Below, piece after piece: positions 8,369 to 16,733 of a stretch of DNA of 64,000 nt. Under the pieces are notes generated by a model. It made no database searches. It was not told the origin of the DNA and saw nothing but the letters and a program-made list of their open reading frames with translations. Location of the stretch: assembly GCA_965277495.1 (NCBI GenBank), contig OZ255824.1:124001-188000 (forward strand), given 5' to 3'. The first letter of the stretch is position 1. Every line of letters begins with the position of its first letter. The DNA comes from CAHJXG01 sp965277495 (GTDB lineage: Bacteria > Pseudomonadota > Alphaproteobacteria > Acetobacterales > Acetobacteraceae). The translations under genes were made by a program, and so were the position numbers.

Positions 8369-9115
8369 TTAGGCGACCGGAGACTGTTCGGGCAGTGCGG
8401 ACAGGGCGCGCGGCACAGTCTGGTCGCGCTCCTTGAACAGCATCTGTCCTGCCAGGCCAGCGAGCACCGCGCCCACCAACGGCGCAACCCAGAACATCCA
8501 GAGCTGGCCGAGGTATGCACCGCCAGCAAACAATGCCGGCCCGGTGCTGCGCGCCGGATTGACCGAGGTATTGGTGATTGGGATCGAGATCAGGTGTATC
8601 AGCGTCAGCGCCAGGCCGATGGCGATGGGCGCGAAGCCGGAGGGCGCGCGGGAACTGGTGGCGCCGAGGATGACGATCAGGAAGAAGAACGTCATCAGCA
8701 CTTCGATGATGACTCCGGACATCAGGCTGTATTTGCCCGGGCTGAGGTCGCCGTAGCCATTGGCGGCAAAGCCGGCCATCTCGAAGCCGGGCTTGCCGGA
8801 GGCGACGACGTATAGCGCCCCGGCTGCGATCACCGCGGCCACCACCTGCACGATGATGTAAGGCAACACGTTACCGGTCGGGAAACGCCCGCCCACGGCA
8901 AGCCCGAGGGTGACGGCTGGGTTGAAGTGCCCGCCCGAGATGTTGCCGACCGCATAGGCCATGGTGAGCACCGTCAGTCCGAAGGCGAGCGAGACGCCAG
9001 CGAAACCGATGCCGAGCTGCGGGAACGCCGCCGCGAGCACGGCACTGCCGCAGCCGCCGAAGGTGAGCAAGAAGGTGCCGAGGAACTCGGCCGTGAGTTT
9101 TTGCGACATGGTCAT
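8369..9115 (-). CDS. aqpZ: Aquaporin Z
   Basis: This is a six-helix water channel of the MIP family. Both pore signatures are intact: HFNPAVTLG (Asn-Pro-Ala at about 65-67) and NTSVNPARS (about 183-190). The narrow-filter residues of AqpZ are present in the second half: His174 in LIHLISIP, Thr183 and Arg189. This combination fits orthodox water channels rather than glycerol facilitators. The 248-residue length is near the family norm. AAGGAAA sits before the ATG at 9115; an alternative ATG is two codons in. It is monocistronic by position. Confidence 0.95.
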   Translation of the reverse strand: MTMSQKLTAEFLGTFLLTFGGCGSAVLAAAFPQLGIGFAGVSLAFGLTVLTMAYAVGNISGGHFNPAVTLGLAVGGRFPTGNVLPYIIVQVVAAVIAAGALYVVASGKPGFEMAGFAANGYGDLSPGKYSLMSGVIIEVLMTFFFLIVILGATSSRAPSGFAPIAIGLALTLIHLISIPITNTSVNPARSTGPALFAGGAYLGQLWMFWVAPLVGAVLAGLAGQMLFKERDQTVPRALSALPEQSPVA

Positions 9116-9235
9116 TGTGGGTTTCCTTTGTGTTGTGAAGTTAAGCCGCGACCGCATCGGGCGTAGGGGAGGCAACAGGGTCGTAGTCGTCCAGCCCGCC
9201 CGGTATACGGTCGGCAAGAAGCAGGACTTTGAGCA

Positions 9236-9451
9236 TCAGTGTGGTGTCGCAGCTATATGGCATGCGCGACGGTTGTTGGTTGCGGCTTCCATCTTGTCTA
9301 AAAGGAGCTGGGCTTCGTTCAGGCGGAGAAGCGCTTCGTTGAGCAAGATGTCGCGCCGGGCCGGGTCGATGCACGACACCGCGTCTTGCAGAAGGCACGT
9401 CGCCAGATCGCGTAAACCTTTCGCCTGACTGGCCATGTCGATGTCGCCCAT
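9236..9451 (-). CDS. Small hypothetical helical protein
   Basis: This is a 71-residue frame (MGDIDMASQAKGLRDLATCL...) with two amphipathic helices containing SCIDPARRDILLNEALLRLNE. It lies just upstream of aqpZ in the same direction, with 120 bp between them. No family is recognised. The frame is plausible because of its regular heptad-like hydrophobic pattern, but it is short enough to be spurious. Confidence 0.4.
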   Translation of the reverse strand: MGDIDMASQAKGLRDLATCLLQDAVSCIDPARRDILLNEALLRLNEAQLLLDKMEAATNNRRACHIAATPH

Positions 9452-9547
9452 GCCGAAACCGTCATTCCCCGATCAAGGCTGGGGCTTAACGGATCGGCGG
9501 CACGCAGCCTTGAAGCGGCTTGCGGTTATTTATTGCGCTTTTGCGGT

Positions 9548-10423
9548 TTATGCGGCTGCGTTCCGGAACCGTCCCGGCGTCATGCCGGCCTCGCGGCGGA
9601 AGGCGGCGGTGAAATGGCTTTGATCGGCGAAACCAACCGAGGCCGCGATCCCGGCGAGCGTGATGTCACCATGCAGCAGCAACATTTTGGCTCGCTCGAC
9701 CCGGCGCTGCACCGTGTAGCGTTGCGGACCCACGCCATAAGCTTTCTTAAAGCTGCGGCTGAAATGGCAAGAGCTGAGGCAAGCAATGTTGGCAAGCTCA
9801 GCCAAGGTCAAATCCTGGTCGAGGTGCGCGTCGATGTATTCGAGCACCCGGCGAAGGCGAAGGCGTGCCAGGTCCGGCTGGCGCTGCGGTTGCTCAGCGC
9901 CAAGACGCTGGGCGACGCGCATCGCCAACGCCGCCAGCAGGCTTTCGGCGAGCAGTCGGTCCAATGTGCCCTGCCCGATTTCGTGCGCGAGCGCGCGGGC
10001 GAGTTGGCCAATCAAAGGATCCTGAAATGCCGCCCTGGGCTCGAGCTGCGGCGATGCTGGCAGTTCGGGTGCGATGCTGCGATAGAGGTCCGGTTTCCAG
10101 CAAACCTGAGCGTAGCGGGAGTTGCCGCCCGCCGTGCGGACATGAACGCCGGCGGGGTAGAAGCCAATTGCATCGGGCGTGGACGGCACATCCCGGGTTG
10201 GGCCACCGTCAATCTGTAAAACCAGCGGCGGCAATGGCGTGAGCGAGAATACCAACCGGTGCTGGGCGCCCTGCCAAGTGCCTTCGCCCTCGCCGCGGTC
10301 GTAGACGCCGAAACACGAAGATTCCCAGTTGCGCCAAGACAAGATGCGACGCCCTTTCAATTCCCAGACTCCTGTCGTTCCTTGCGGCTGGATGTCCGGG
10401 GCTTCGCGATGGTTCTCACGCAT
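9548..10423 (-). CDS. AraC-family transcriptional regulator
   Basis: The 291-residue protein has an unrecognised N-terminal sensing domain (about 1-185) and a C-terminal AraC-type double helix-turn-helix (about 190-290). The first is LTLAELANIACLSSCHFSRSFKKAYG; the second is ITLAGIAASVGFADQSHFTAAFRREAGMTPGRFR, including the conserved GFADQSHF and P-x-x-[FY]R signatures (quoted here in short pieces). The N-terminal half resembles regulators of the cupin/HutD-like sensing type only loosely. The target is not evident from the neighbours. Confidence 0.88.
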   Translation of the reverse strand: MRENHREAPDIQPQGTTGVWELKGRRILSWRNWESSCFGVYDRGEGEGTWQGAQHRLVFSLTPLPPLVLQIDGGPTRDVPSTPDAIGFYPAGVHVRTAGGNSRYAQVCWKPDLYRSIAPELPASPQLEPRAAFQDPLIGQLARALAHEIGQGTLDRLLAESLLAALAMRVAQRLGAEQPQRQPDLARLRLRRVLEYIDAHLDQDLTLAELANIACLSSCHFSRSFKKAYGVGPQRYTVQRRVERAKMLLLHGDITLAGIAASVGFADQSHFTAAFRREAGMTPGRFRNAAA

Positions 10424-10703
10424 AAGTCCAGTCTCGCTTTTGTTTCTCCCTGGCAGCTATCTTACCTGCAAAACGAAAGTTTTTAACGACACCATACAGC
10501 ACACATTATCAAATTCTAGCGAGTTCGAGGCACGAAACCGAGTAGGAAGTAAATTTCAAGATCGCCGACGACAGTGGTCCAATGCACAAACGCTGCAATA
10601 GACGGCTTAGCGATCAGGCGTCCCGGCCATCGCGCGCATTAATATTATCCGTAAATAGAAACTATCCTGCCAAACTTCGGCTACTCAGAACCCAGGGGAC
10701 GCG
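10424..10703. other. AT-richer intergenic region between araC-type gene and dksA
   Basis: These 280 bases are noticeably AT-richer than the surroundings, with runs such as TTAATATTATCC. They should hold the promoter of the leftward AraC-type gene and the 3' end of dksA transcription. Frames across it are short and interrupted. No clear terminator or operator palindrome was identified. Confidence 0.5.
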
Positions 10704-11120
10704 CTAGTCGTCCCGGTGGACGCGCTCCATCCGCTCATGCCGCTCCTGGGCTTCAATCGACATCGTTGCAATCGGCCGGGCTTCCAAGCGCTTGAGGCCG
10801 ATCGGCTCGTCGGTTTCCTCGCAATAGCCATAAACGCCGTTGTCGATGCGCGACAATGCCTGATCGATCTTGCTGATCAGCTTGCGGGCGCGGTCCCGCG
10901 TGCGAAGTTCCAGCGCGCGGTCGGTCTCGACGCTGGCCCGGTCCGTGATGTCGGCCTCGAGAATGCCACCCTGCGACAGGCTCGCCAGCGTGCCGTCGGC
11001 TTCACGCAAAAGGTCCGCACGCCAGCGCAACAGCTTTTGACGGAAATACTCGGCCTGGATGGGGTTCATGAACTCTTCCGAGTCCGTGGGCCGGTAGTCC
11101 GGAGGCAGCGTAGGCATCAT
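10704..11120 (-). CDS. dksA: RNA polymerase-binding protein DksA
   Basis: DksA enters the secondary channel of RNA polymerase and, with ppGpp, resets promoter choice. The 138-residue product has the coiled-coil hairpin (about 30-95) and the C-terminal globular domain with GVYGYCEETDEPIGLKRLEARP. Only one cysteine of the usual four-Cys zinc knuckle remains (YGYC, while the second pair reads MSIEAQE), a form common in alphaproteobacteria. The start at 11120 is chosen from the paired ATGs preceded by AAGGAT; the longer frame to 11240 lacks family similarity. It neighbours fliX and flgI, a common alphaproteobacterial arrangement. Confidence 0.92.
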   Translation of the reverse strand: MMPTLPPDYRPTDSEEFMNPIQAEYFRQKLLRWRADLLREADGTLASLSQGGILEADITDRASVETDRALELRTRDRARKLISKIDQALSRIDNGVYGYCEETDEPIGLKRLEARPIATMSIEAQERHERMERVHRDD

Positions 11121-11285
11121 GGTCGGGGATCCTTCACTGACAATCACCCCGTAGGCGAGGTTGCCGGCCTTATAGCTATGCTGCTGCGGCGCTGCCAAGG
11201 CTGCCTTTGCGCAAGCCAATGATTTCATGGGTTCATGCACAAAGTAGAAGGCATACTGTCACATACGGGCCGCAGCGTGTTGCCA

Positions 11286-11693
11286 TTATGCTGCATGCCG
11301 GGCCGCCTCGACCGCCGCCCGCATAGCGACCGCATGCACCACGGCAGCCAGCCGAGGATCATGGGCAGCAGCGCCGTCGCGGGCAAGGCTGGATAGGCGG
11401 GCAAGCGACGCGGCCATCCCGGTTCCATCATTCAGCAAAAGGGCGCGCTGGATAGAGGACAACTCGGCCAGCATTGACCCGGCCTGACGCCGCGCGGCTC
11501 GATCCTGCACATCATTAGCCTCGGCCTCTTGCAGTGCGAGCAGGCTTTGCAAGCCGATGGATGCTGGGGCGGGCACGGCGGCGGGGGGGTTTAGGGCGGC
11601 GTCATCCTCGATCTGGAAGCAGCCGGGGCCAGCTCGGCGGCGGATGCGCCCGGCTAAAGGCGCGGCCTGGGTCGATGCGACGATGATGCTCAT
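11286..11693 (-). CDS. fliX: Flagellar assembly regulator FliX
   Basis: FliX is an alphaproteobacterial trans-acting factor that couples basal-body assembly to activation of the sigma-54 activator FlbD. The 135-residue product has the family's short N-terminal region, a middle helix (SIGLQSLLALQEAEA) and a conserved C-terminal helical domain (SMLAELSSIQRALL...LARLSSLARDG). The start at 11693 gives the typical length; AGGT lies at reasonable spacing. It is divergent from flgI, and its presence fits the two sigma-54 promoters in this cluster. Confidence 0.82.
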   Translation of the reverse strand: MSIIVASTQAAPLAGRIRRRAGPGCFQIEDDAALNPPAAVPAPASIGLQSLLALQEAEANDVQDRAARRQAGSMLAELSSIQRALLLNDGTGMAASLARLSSLARDGAAAHDPRLAAVVHAVAMRAAVEAARHAA

Positions 11694-11778
11694 AAACTGA
11701 CCTACCTTTTCGACCCGCGCGGCACATCCTGCCGAGGCCCTTGCAAGCGATCGGCCTGCATTTGCTGGCCTTCGGCAA

Positions 11779-11793
11779 CGGCACGGGCCTTGC
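11779..11793 (+). promoter_or_regulatory. Sigma-54 promoter of flgI operon
   Basis: CGGCACGGGCCTTGC matches the -24/-12 consensus TGGCACG-N4-TTGC with only the first base different; the GG and GC invariant dinucleotides are correctly spaced. Predicted transcription starts near 11805, giving a leader of about 75 bases before the flgI GTG. Confidence 0.72.
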
Positions 11794-11880
11794 GATGCTG
11801 CGATTGAGGCTCTCGATGGCGGCATAATGGCACGCCGGGAGTTTACGCTTCGCTAATGTTTTTCGTGCAAAGGATAGCTC

Positions 11881-12984
11881 GTGTCATTTCGCAGTGTTCT
11901 CCTCCTCCTGTTCGGCCTGTGGCTGGCGCATTCCGCCGCGTCGGCGCAGGTGCGAATCAAAGACATCGCGGACATGGAGGGGGTGCGGGACAACCAACTC
12001 GTCGGCTACGGCCTCGTGGTCGGCCTGAACGGCACCGGAGACCGCCTGGACAGCGCTGTTTTCACCCGGCAATCGCTCATGGGCATGCTGGAGCGCCTGG
12101 GCGTGAACACGCGCGACCAGGAAAGCAAGCTGCAGACCAAGAATGTCGCGGCTGTGATGGTCACGGCGAACCTGCCGGCGTTCGCCCGCAGCGGCAGCCG
12201 GATCGACGTTGCGGTGTCGGCCCTAGGCGACGCCAAGGACCTGACTGGCGGCACGTTGCTGGTGACCCCGCTGCTGGGCGCCGACGGCGAGGTTTACGCG
12301 GTGTCGCAAGGGGCGTTGGCGACGGGGGCGATCGCGGCGCGGGGCGCGGCAGGGTCGGTCACGCGCGGGGTGCCGACTTCGGCCCGCATCGCCAACGGCG
12401 CCACGGTGGAGCGGGAGATCGCGTTCCAGCTCGCGAGCAAGACGGTGCTGCGGCTGGGCCTGCGCAATCCAGACCTGACGACGGCACGGCGCATGGCGGA
12501 TGCGATCAACCGCGCGCTGGGTGGCGGCGCGGCGCGGGCGACCGACCCGCGCACCGTGTCGCTGCAATTGGCCGGGCGCGACATCATCGACGTGCTGGCC
12601 CGCATCGAGGACCTGCGCATCGAACCCGATAGCCCGGCCATCGTCGTGATCGACGAGGCCAGCGGCACCATCGTCATGGGCGCCAACGTGCGCATCAGCA
12701 CCGTCGCGATCGCTCAGGGAAACCTTACCATCCGGGTATCGGAACAGCCTGAGGTGAGCCAGCCGGAGCCGCTCTCGGGTGGGCAGACTGTCGTGACGCC
12801 GCGAACGAACATCCAGGTCGACGACCAGCATGACCGCCGGCTCGGCATCCTGCGGGGCGGCGTGACCCTGCGCGACCTGGTGGCCAGCCTGAATGCGCTG
12901 GGCATAGGCCCGCGCGACATGATCAGCATCCTGCAGGCCATCAAGGCCGCAGGCGCGCTGCAAGCCGACCTTGTTGTCCGATAG
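11881..12984 (+). CDS. flgI: Flagellar P-ring protein FlgI
   Basis: FlgI forms the periplasmic P-ring around the rod. The 367-residue product has a cleavable signal peptide ending AHSAASAQ and the highly conserved VRIKDIADMEGVRDNQLVGYGLVVGLNGTGD just after it (quoted in pieces: GYGLVVGLNGTGD). Later conserved blocks are VIVDEASGTIVMG-like (VVIDEASGTIVMG) and the C-terminal LRDLVASLNALG...MISILQAIKAAGALQADL. The GTG start at 11881 is preceded by AAAGGA. It is the first gene behind the sigma-54 promoter, followed after 9 bp by the rod-binding protein. Confidence 0.96.
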   Translation: MSFRSVLLLLFGLWLAHSAASAQVRIKDIADMEGVRDNQLVGYGLVVGLNGTGDRLDSAVFTRQSLMGMLERLGVNTRDQESKLQTKNVAAVMVTANLPAFARSGSRIDVAVSALGDAKDLTGGTLLVTPLLGADGEVYAVSQGALATGAIAARGAAGSVTRGVPTSARIANGATVEREIAFQLASKTVLRLGLRNPDLTTARRMADAINRALGGGAARATDPRTVSLQLAGRDIIDVLARIEDLRIEPDSPAIVVIDEASGTIVMGANVRISTVAIAQGNLTIRVSEQPEVSQPEPLSGGQTVVTPRTNIQVDDQHDRRLGILRGGVTLRDLVASLNALGIGPRDMISILQAIKAAGALQADLVVR

Positions 12985-12993
12985 GAGACTGCG

Positions 12994-13410
12994 ATGACCA
13001 CAGCACCGTTGCCCGCCCACGCTTCGACGACATTGCCGCCTCAGCAGGTGGCCCGCATCCAGAAGGCGGCGCAGGACTTCGAGGCGATGGCGATGGGCCA
13101 GATGCTGGCGCCGATGTTCGAAACGGTGGACGCGTCCAAGGGCGTGTTCGGCGGCGGCTCCGGTGAAGAAGCCTGGAAACCGATGATGGTGAACGAGATC
13201 GGCAAGCAGATGGCGAAGTCGGGCGGAATGGGCCTGGCGCGCCCGGTGATGGATCAGATGCTTCGAATGCAGGAAACGCATAATGGAGCCGCCGCGGCGC
13301 CATCGCCGCAGGCGTCCCGGGAACAGACGCCAGTCGAGCAGACGCTGTTGGAACGCTCGCCGGTGCGGCGCACGACCCTGCAGCAAACGACGTTGCGGCC
13401 GGGGGCATAG
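12994..13410 (+). CDS. flgJ: Rod-binding protein, FlgJ N-terminal domain type
   Basis: The 138-residue protein holds a single rod-binding domain (about 22-95: AAQDFEAMAMGQMLAPMF and a Gly-rich turn FGGGSGEEAWKPMMVNEIG). It lacks the C-terminal muramidase domain of enterobacterial FlgJ, as is normal in alphaproteobacteria, where a separate SltF-like enzyme cuts the wall. It caps the growing rod in the periplasm. A low-complexity QTPVEQTLLERSPVRRT tail follows. It lies between flgI and the FlgN-like gene. Confidence 0.9.
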   Translation: MTTAPLPAHASTTLPPQQVARIQKAAQDFEAMAMGQMLAPMFETVDASKGVFGGGSGEEAWKPMMVNEIGKQMAKSGGMGLARPVMDQMLRMQETHNGAAAAPSPQASREQTPVEQTLLERSPVRRTTLQQTTLRPGA

Positions 13411-13412
13411 GG

Positions 13413-13805
13413 ATGACAACGCCTTTCGTTGCCGCTGCCCGGCTGATCCGCGTGCTTGCCGCCGAAAATGCGGCGCTGCTGGCGTTGGACATTCCGGCAG
13501 CCGCGGCATTGCTGGACGAGAAGCTCGCAGCGGCGCGAGGGCTGGCGCAGGTCTCGTCCGTGCGGCCAGCGGCAGGGCATCCGGAAGCGGCCGAGCTTGC
13601 GTTGCAGTTGCGCGACCTCGCCCAGCAGAACCGGATGCTGCTCGAGCGAGCCATCGTGGTGCAGGGCCGGGTGCTGGACATGGTGGCCCGTGCAGCGCGG
13701 CAGGGCGTCGCGCAGATGGCCGGGCGCTATGGCGCGGGTGGCGCCGCCGCGCTGGACCGTGGCGGCGGCGACCGTGGGGCGATGACGCTGCATATGCGGG
13801 CGTGA
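13413..13805 (+). CDS. FlgN-like flagellar export chaperone
   Basis: The 130-residue, almost entirely helical protein contains NAALLALDIPAAAALLDEKLAAARGL and LRDLAQQNRMLLERAIVVQGRVLDMV (each in part), the heptad pattern of FlgN-type chaperones that hold the hook-junction proteins FlgK and FlgL before export. It starts three bases after flgJ stops, in the same operon. Sequence identity to characterised FlgN is low in alphaproteobacteria, so the assignment rests on pattern and position. Confidence 0.7.
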   Translation: MTTPFVAAARLIRVLAAENAALLALDIPAAAALLDEKLAAARGLAQVSSVRPAAGHPEAAELALQLRDLAQQNRMLLERAIVVQGRVLDMVARAARQGVAQMAGRYGAGGAAALDRGGGDRGAMTLHMRA

Positions 13806-13836
13806 CCCGCCGCGCAGCGTATGGTACGCCCGGTCG

Positions 13837-14805
13837 ATGCACATCGCGTTCGCCCTTCCTGATCGCGCTGACACGGGTGGCCGCGGTCTCGGCTACGCTG
13901 AGTCGATGGCAATGGTCCTGCGGACAATGGGGCATGCAGCGGAGGTGACCGAAGGCGGCGAAGCCGCGTGGCCCTTTGGCGCCGTTCCGGTGATTGATGG
14001 GCTGCTGCTGCCGCATCTGCTGCCTAGACTGGACAGGCTGGTCGAGGCTGGAGCGGTGGCGCTGATCCATCATGCCCTGGCCGCCGCCGGGCGGAGTGCG
14101 CCGCAGCGGACGGAGGTGGCCGCAGCAATGCGCGGGATGCTGCCGCGGCTGCGGCGCGTGGTCGCGACGAGCCAGCCCGTGGCGGAACGATTGATCGAGG
14201 AATTCGGCGTGGCCGTGGTGGACGTGATCGAGCCCGGAGCGAACGAACTGCCACGCAGCGTGACCGTTGGCGGAACCTGCCGCATCCTTTCGGCGGGCGT
14301 GCTGACGCCGCGGAAGGGGCACGACGTATTGCTGCGGGCGCTGGCGCGCTTGCCGGACCTCGATTGGTCGCTGACCATCGCTGGCGCAACCAATCGGGAC
14401 CCGGAATACGCGGCACGCCTTGCTGCAATGATTCCGGAACTTGGCTTAGCCGACCGGGTGCAGCTTCTTGCTGATCCCGACGATGCGGCCTTGGACGCGC
14501 TGTGGCGGCAGGCCGACGTTTTCGCGCTGGCAACGCGCTGGGAGGGTTATGCCAGCGGAGTCGCGGAGGCGCTGCGCCGCGGCGTGCCAGTTGTGGTGAC
14601 CCAAGGCGGCGGCGCGCTGGTGCCGGCAGATGCAGGCGCAGTCTGCGCTTTGGAGGACGAGCCGACGCTGTCGAAATGCCTGCGCCGGGTCGTGTTCGAT
14701 GGGGCGTTGCGGGCGGATATGGCGGAGGCGGCTTGGCGCGCCGGGCAGCTTCTGCCGGGGTGGCCGGCACAGGCGGCGCGGCTGGAACAAGTCTTGAGGA
14801 GTTAG
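13837..14805 (+). CDS. Glycosyltransferase family 4 (GT-B fold)
   Basis: The 322-residue protein shows the GT4 C-terminal donor-binding half: CRILSAGVLTPRKGHDVLLRAL (in part), a D-x-x-x-LW-x-x-ADVFALATRWEGYASGVAEALRRGVPVV block with the E-x7-E motif, and GGGALVP. The N-terminal acceptor half has a short Rossmann start (MHIAFALP). It would transfer a sugar from a nucleotide donor. It begins 31 bp after the FlgN-like gene and ends 4 bp before otnK. A role in flagellin or surface glycosylation is possible but unproven. Confidence 0.82.
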   Translation: MHIAFALPDRADTGGRGLGYAESMAMVLRTMGHAAEVTEGGEAAWPFGAVPVIDGLLLPHLLPRLDRLVEAGAVALIHHALAAAGRSAPQRTEVAAAMRGMLPRLRRVVATSQPVAERLIEEFGVAVVDVIEPGANELPRSVTVGGTCRILSAGVLTPRKGHDVLLRALARLPDLDWSLTIAGATNRDPEYAARLAAMIPELGLADRVQLLADPDDAALDALWRQADVFALATRWEGYASGVAEALRRGVPVVVTQGGGALVPADAGAVCALEDEPTLSKCLRRVVFDGALRADMAEAAWRAGQLLPGWPAQAARLEQVLRS

Positions 14806-14808
14806 GCC

Positions 14809-16074
14809 ATGCCTTTGCTGGGCTGCATCGCGGATGATTTCACCGGGGCGACCGACCTTGCCTCGACCTTGGTGCAAGGCGGGATGCGCACCGTGCAGTT
14901 GATCGGCGTGCCGGCGCCAGGCGAGCCGGCGCCGGACGTGGATGCCGTCGTGATCGCGCTGAAATCCCGTACTGCACCGGTGCGGCAGGCGGTGGGGGAG
15001 AGCCTAGCGGCGCTGGCCTGGCTGCAGGCGGCTGGGTGCCGGCAGATGTTCCAAAAGTACTGCTCAACGTTCGATAGCACGGATAAGGGGAATATCGGCC
15101 CGGTGGCGGACGCGCTGGTGTCGGCGTTGGGCTGTGGTTTTGCCGCGGCCTGCCCGGCGTTCCCAGCCAATGCCCGCACGGTTCACCAAGGGCACCTGTT
15201 CGTCGGCTACGCGCTGCTGTCCGAAAGCGGGATGCAGGACCATCCGCTGACGCCGATGCGGGATTCCAACCTTGTGCGGGTGCTGTCGCGGCAGACCGAC
15301 GGGACCGTGGGGCTGGTGCCGTTCGCGACGGTGTCGCGCGGGGCGGCTACGATCCGGTCGGCGCTGTCGGCCTGCAAGGAGCAGGGCCGCCGGTATGCCA
15401 TCGTGGACGCGGTGACCGAGGCGGACCTGCTGGCGATCGGCGAGGCGGTCGATGGCCATGCGCTGGTGACCGGTGGGTCCGGCATGGCGATGGGGCTGCC
15501 AGAAAATTTCCGCCGGGCGGGGCTGTTGGGCCAGCAGGACGCCGGAGCGCTGCCCGACGCGCCTGGCGCGGCTGCGGTGCTGGCCGGTTCGTGCTCGCGG
15601 GCGACGCTGTTCCAGTTGGGCGCGGTGCGGGATCAAGCGCCGACCTTGGAACTCGACGCGTTGGCCACGCCGGATGCGGCGGCGCTGGTGGCGCAGGCGC
15701 TGGAATGGGCCGAGGGCAAGCTGGGCGACAAGCCTGTAGTGATCGCGGCCAGCGCGCCGCCGGACCGGGTTGCGGCATTGCAGGCACGGCTGGGACGGGA
15801 GGCGGCCGGAGCTTTGGTCGAGGACGCGATGGCCGGGATCGCCGCCGGGCTGGTGGCGCGCGGCGTGCGGCGGATGGTCGTGGCGGGCGGCGAAACGAGC
15901 GGAGCGGTGGTGGGCCGGCTCGGCGTGAAACGGTTGCGGATCGGCGCCGAGATCGACCCCGGCGTGCCCTGGACCTATGCCGAGGGGGGCGGCGCGCCGC
16001 TGCTGCTGGCGCTGAAATCCGGCAATTTCGGCGGGCGGGATTTCTTCATGCAGGCGTTCGAGCGACTGCCGTGA
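14809..16074 (+). CDS. otnK: 3-oxo-tetronate kinase OtnK (four-carbon acid sugar kinase)
   Basis: OtnK phosphorylates 3-oxo-tetronate at C4 in degradation of four-carbon acid sugars. The 421-residue length and the N-terminal LGCIADDFTGATDLASTLV block are typical of the SBD-N/NBD-C (DUF1537) kinases, as is the C-terminal VVAGGETSGAVVGRLGVKRL ATP-binding block (in part). The N-terminal Asp of ADDFTGA binds substrate in this family. The stop overlaps the GTG of otnC, matching the canonical kinase-aldolase pairing of the pathway. Confidence 0.92.
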   Translation: MPLLGCIADDFTGATDLASTLVQGGMRTVQLIGVPAPGEPAPDVDAVVIALKSRTAPVRQAVGESLAALAWLQAAGCRQMFQKYCSTFDSTDKGNIGPVADALVSALGCGFAAACPAFPANARTVHQGHLFVGYALLSESGMQDHPLTPMRDSNLVRVLSRQTDGTVGLVPFATVSRGAATIRSALSACKEQGRRYAIVDAVTEADLLAIGEAVDGHALVTGGSGMAMGLPENFRRAGLLGQQDAGALPDAPGAAAVLAGSCSRATLFQLGAVRDQAPTLELDALATPDAAALVAQALEWAEGKLGDKPVVIAASAPPDRVAALQARLGREAAGALVEDAMAGIAAGLVARGVRRMVVAGGETSGAVVGRLGVKRLRIGAEIDPGVPWTYAEGGGAPLLLALKSGNFGGRDFFMQAFERLP

Positions 16075-16733
16075 GCGCGGCACCGGCGGACGAGGCGGGG
16101 CTGCGCGACCTGCTGGTGGCCTTGGCGGCGAGCCTGTTCGTGCGTGGCTACTCCGTTGGCAGTGCGGGGAACATCAGCTTGCGGCTAGCGGACGGGTACT
16201 TGATGACGCCGACCAACTCCTGTTTGGGCCGGCTGGACCCGGCACGGCTATCGCGTCTGGACGCCGGGTTCGCGCATGTCGGCGGCGATGCGCCGTCAAA
16301 GGAGGTGTTTATGCACCGGGCGTTCTATCAGGCGCGGCCGGATGCCGGGGCGGTGGTGCACCTGCACTCCACGATGGCGACTGCGGTGGCGTGCCTGGCC
16401 GACGTGGACGCAGAGAACCCAATCCCGCCGCTGACGCCATATTTCGTCATGCGCATCGGCCCGCGCTTGCCGATCGTGCCGTATTACCGGCCCGGCGACG
16501 CCGCGATGGAGCCGGCAATCGCCGAACAGGCGCGGACGGCGCGTGCGGTGCTGCTGGCGAACCATGGGCCGGTGGTGAGCGGGGGAACGCTGACGGACGC
16601 GGTCTACGCGGCGGAGGAGCTGGAGGAGGCTGCGAAACTGTTTTTCATGACGCGCACGGCGCCGGTGCGGATGTTGAGCCCGGCGCAGGTGGGAGACCTG
16701 CTCGCAACATTCGGCTCGGTATCTGGCCGTTAA
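16071..16733 (+). CDS. otnC: 3-oxo-tetronate 4-phosphate decarboxylase OtnC (class II aldolase fold)
   Basis: The 220-residue protein is a class II aldolase/adducin-family member. Visible motifs are GSAGNISLR (phosphate-binding), a SKEVFMHRAFYQ catalytic Glu, the HLHS zinc ligands (VVHLHST) and LLANHGPVVSG with the third zinc His. It decarboxylates the OtnK product to dihydroxyacetone phosphate. The start is the GTG at 16071, overlapping the otnK stop by four bases. No otnI isomerase is visible nearby. Confidence 0.9.
   Translation: MSAAPADEAGLRDLLVALAASLFVRGYSVGSAGNISLRLADGYLMTPTNSCLGRLDPARLSRLDAGFAHVGGDAPSKEVFMHRAFYQARPDAGAVVHLHSTMATAVACLADVDAENPIPPLTPYFVMRIGPRLPIVPYYRPGDAAMEPAIAEQARTARAVLLANHGPVVSGGTLTDAVYAAEELEEAAKLFFMTRTAPVRMLSPAQVGDLLATFGSVSGR

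Noticed and set aside
11829..11845. TGGCACGCCGGGAGTTTAC as a nearer sigma-54 promoter of flgI.
   Set aside because: The -12 GC element is missing at the right spacing; the upstream site at 11779 fits far better.
12223..14322. 699-codon minus-strand frame across flgI, flgJ and flgN.
   Set aside because: Composition is that of a shadow frame, and the plus-strand genes are unambiguous.
15889..15903. GGCGAAACGAGCGG inside otnK as a fourth copy of the cobalamin-cluster repeat.
   Set aside because: The match covers only about 12 bases of the left core and lacks the right part; likely chance.
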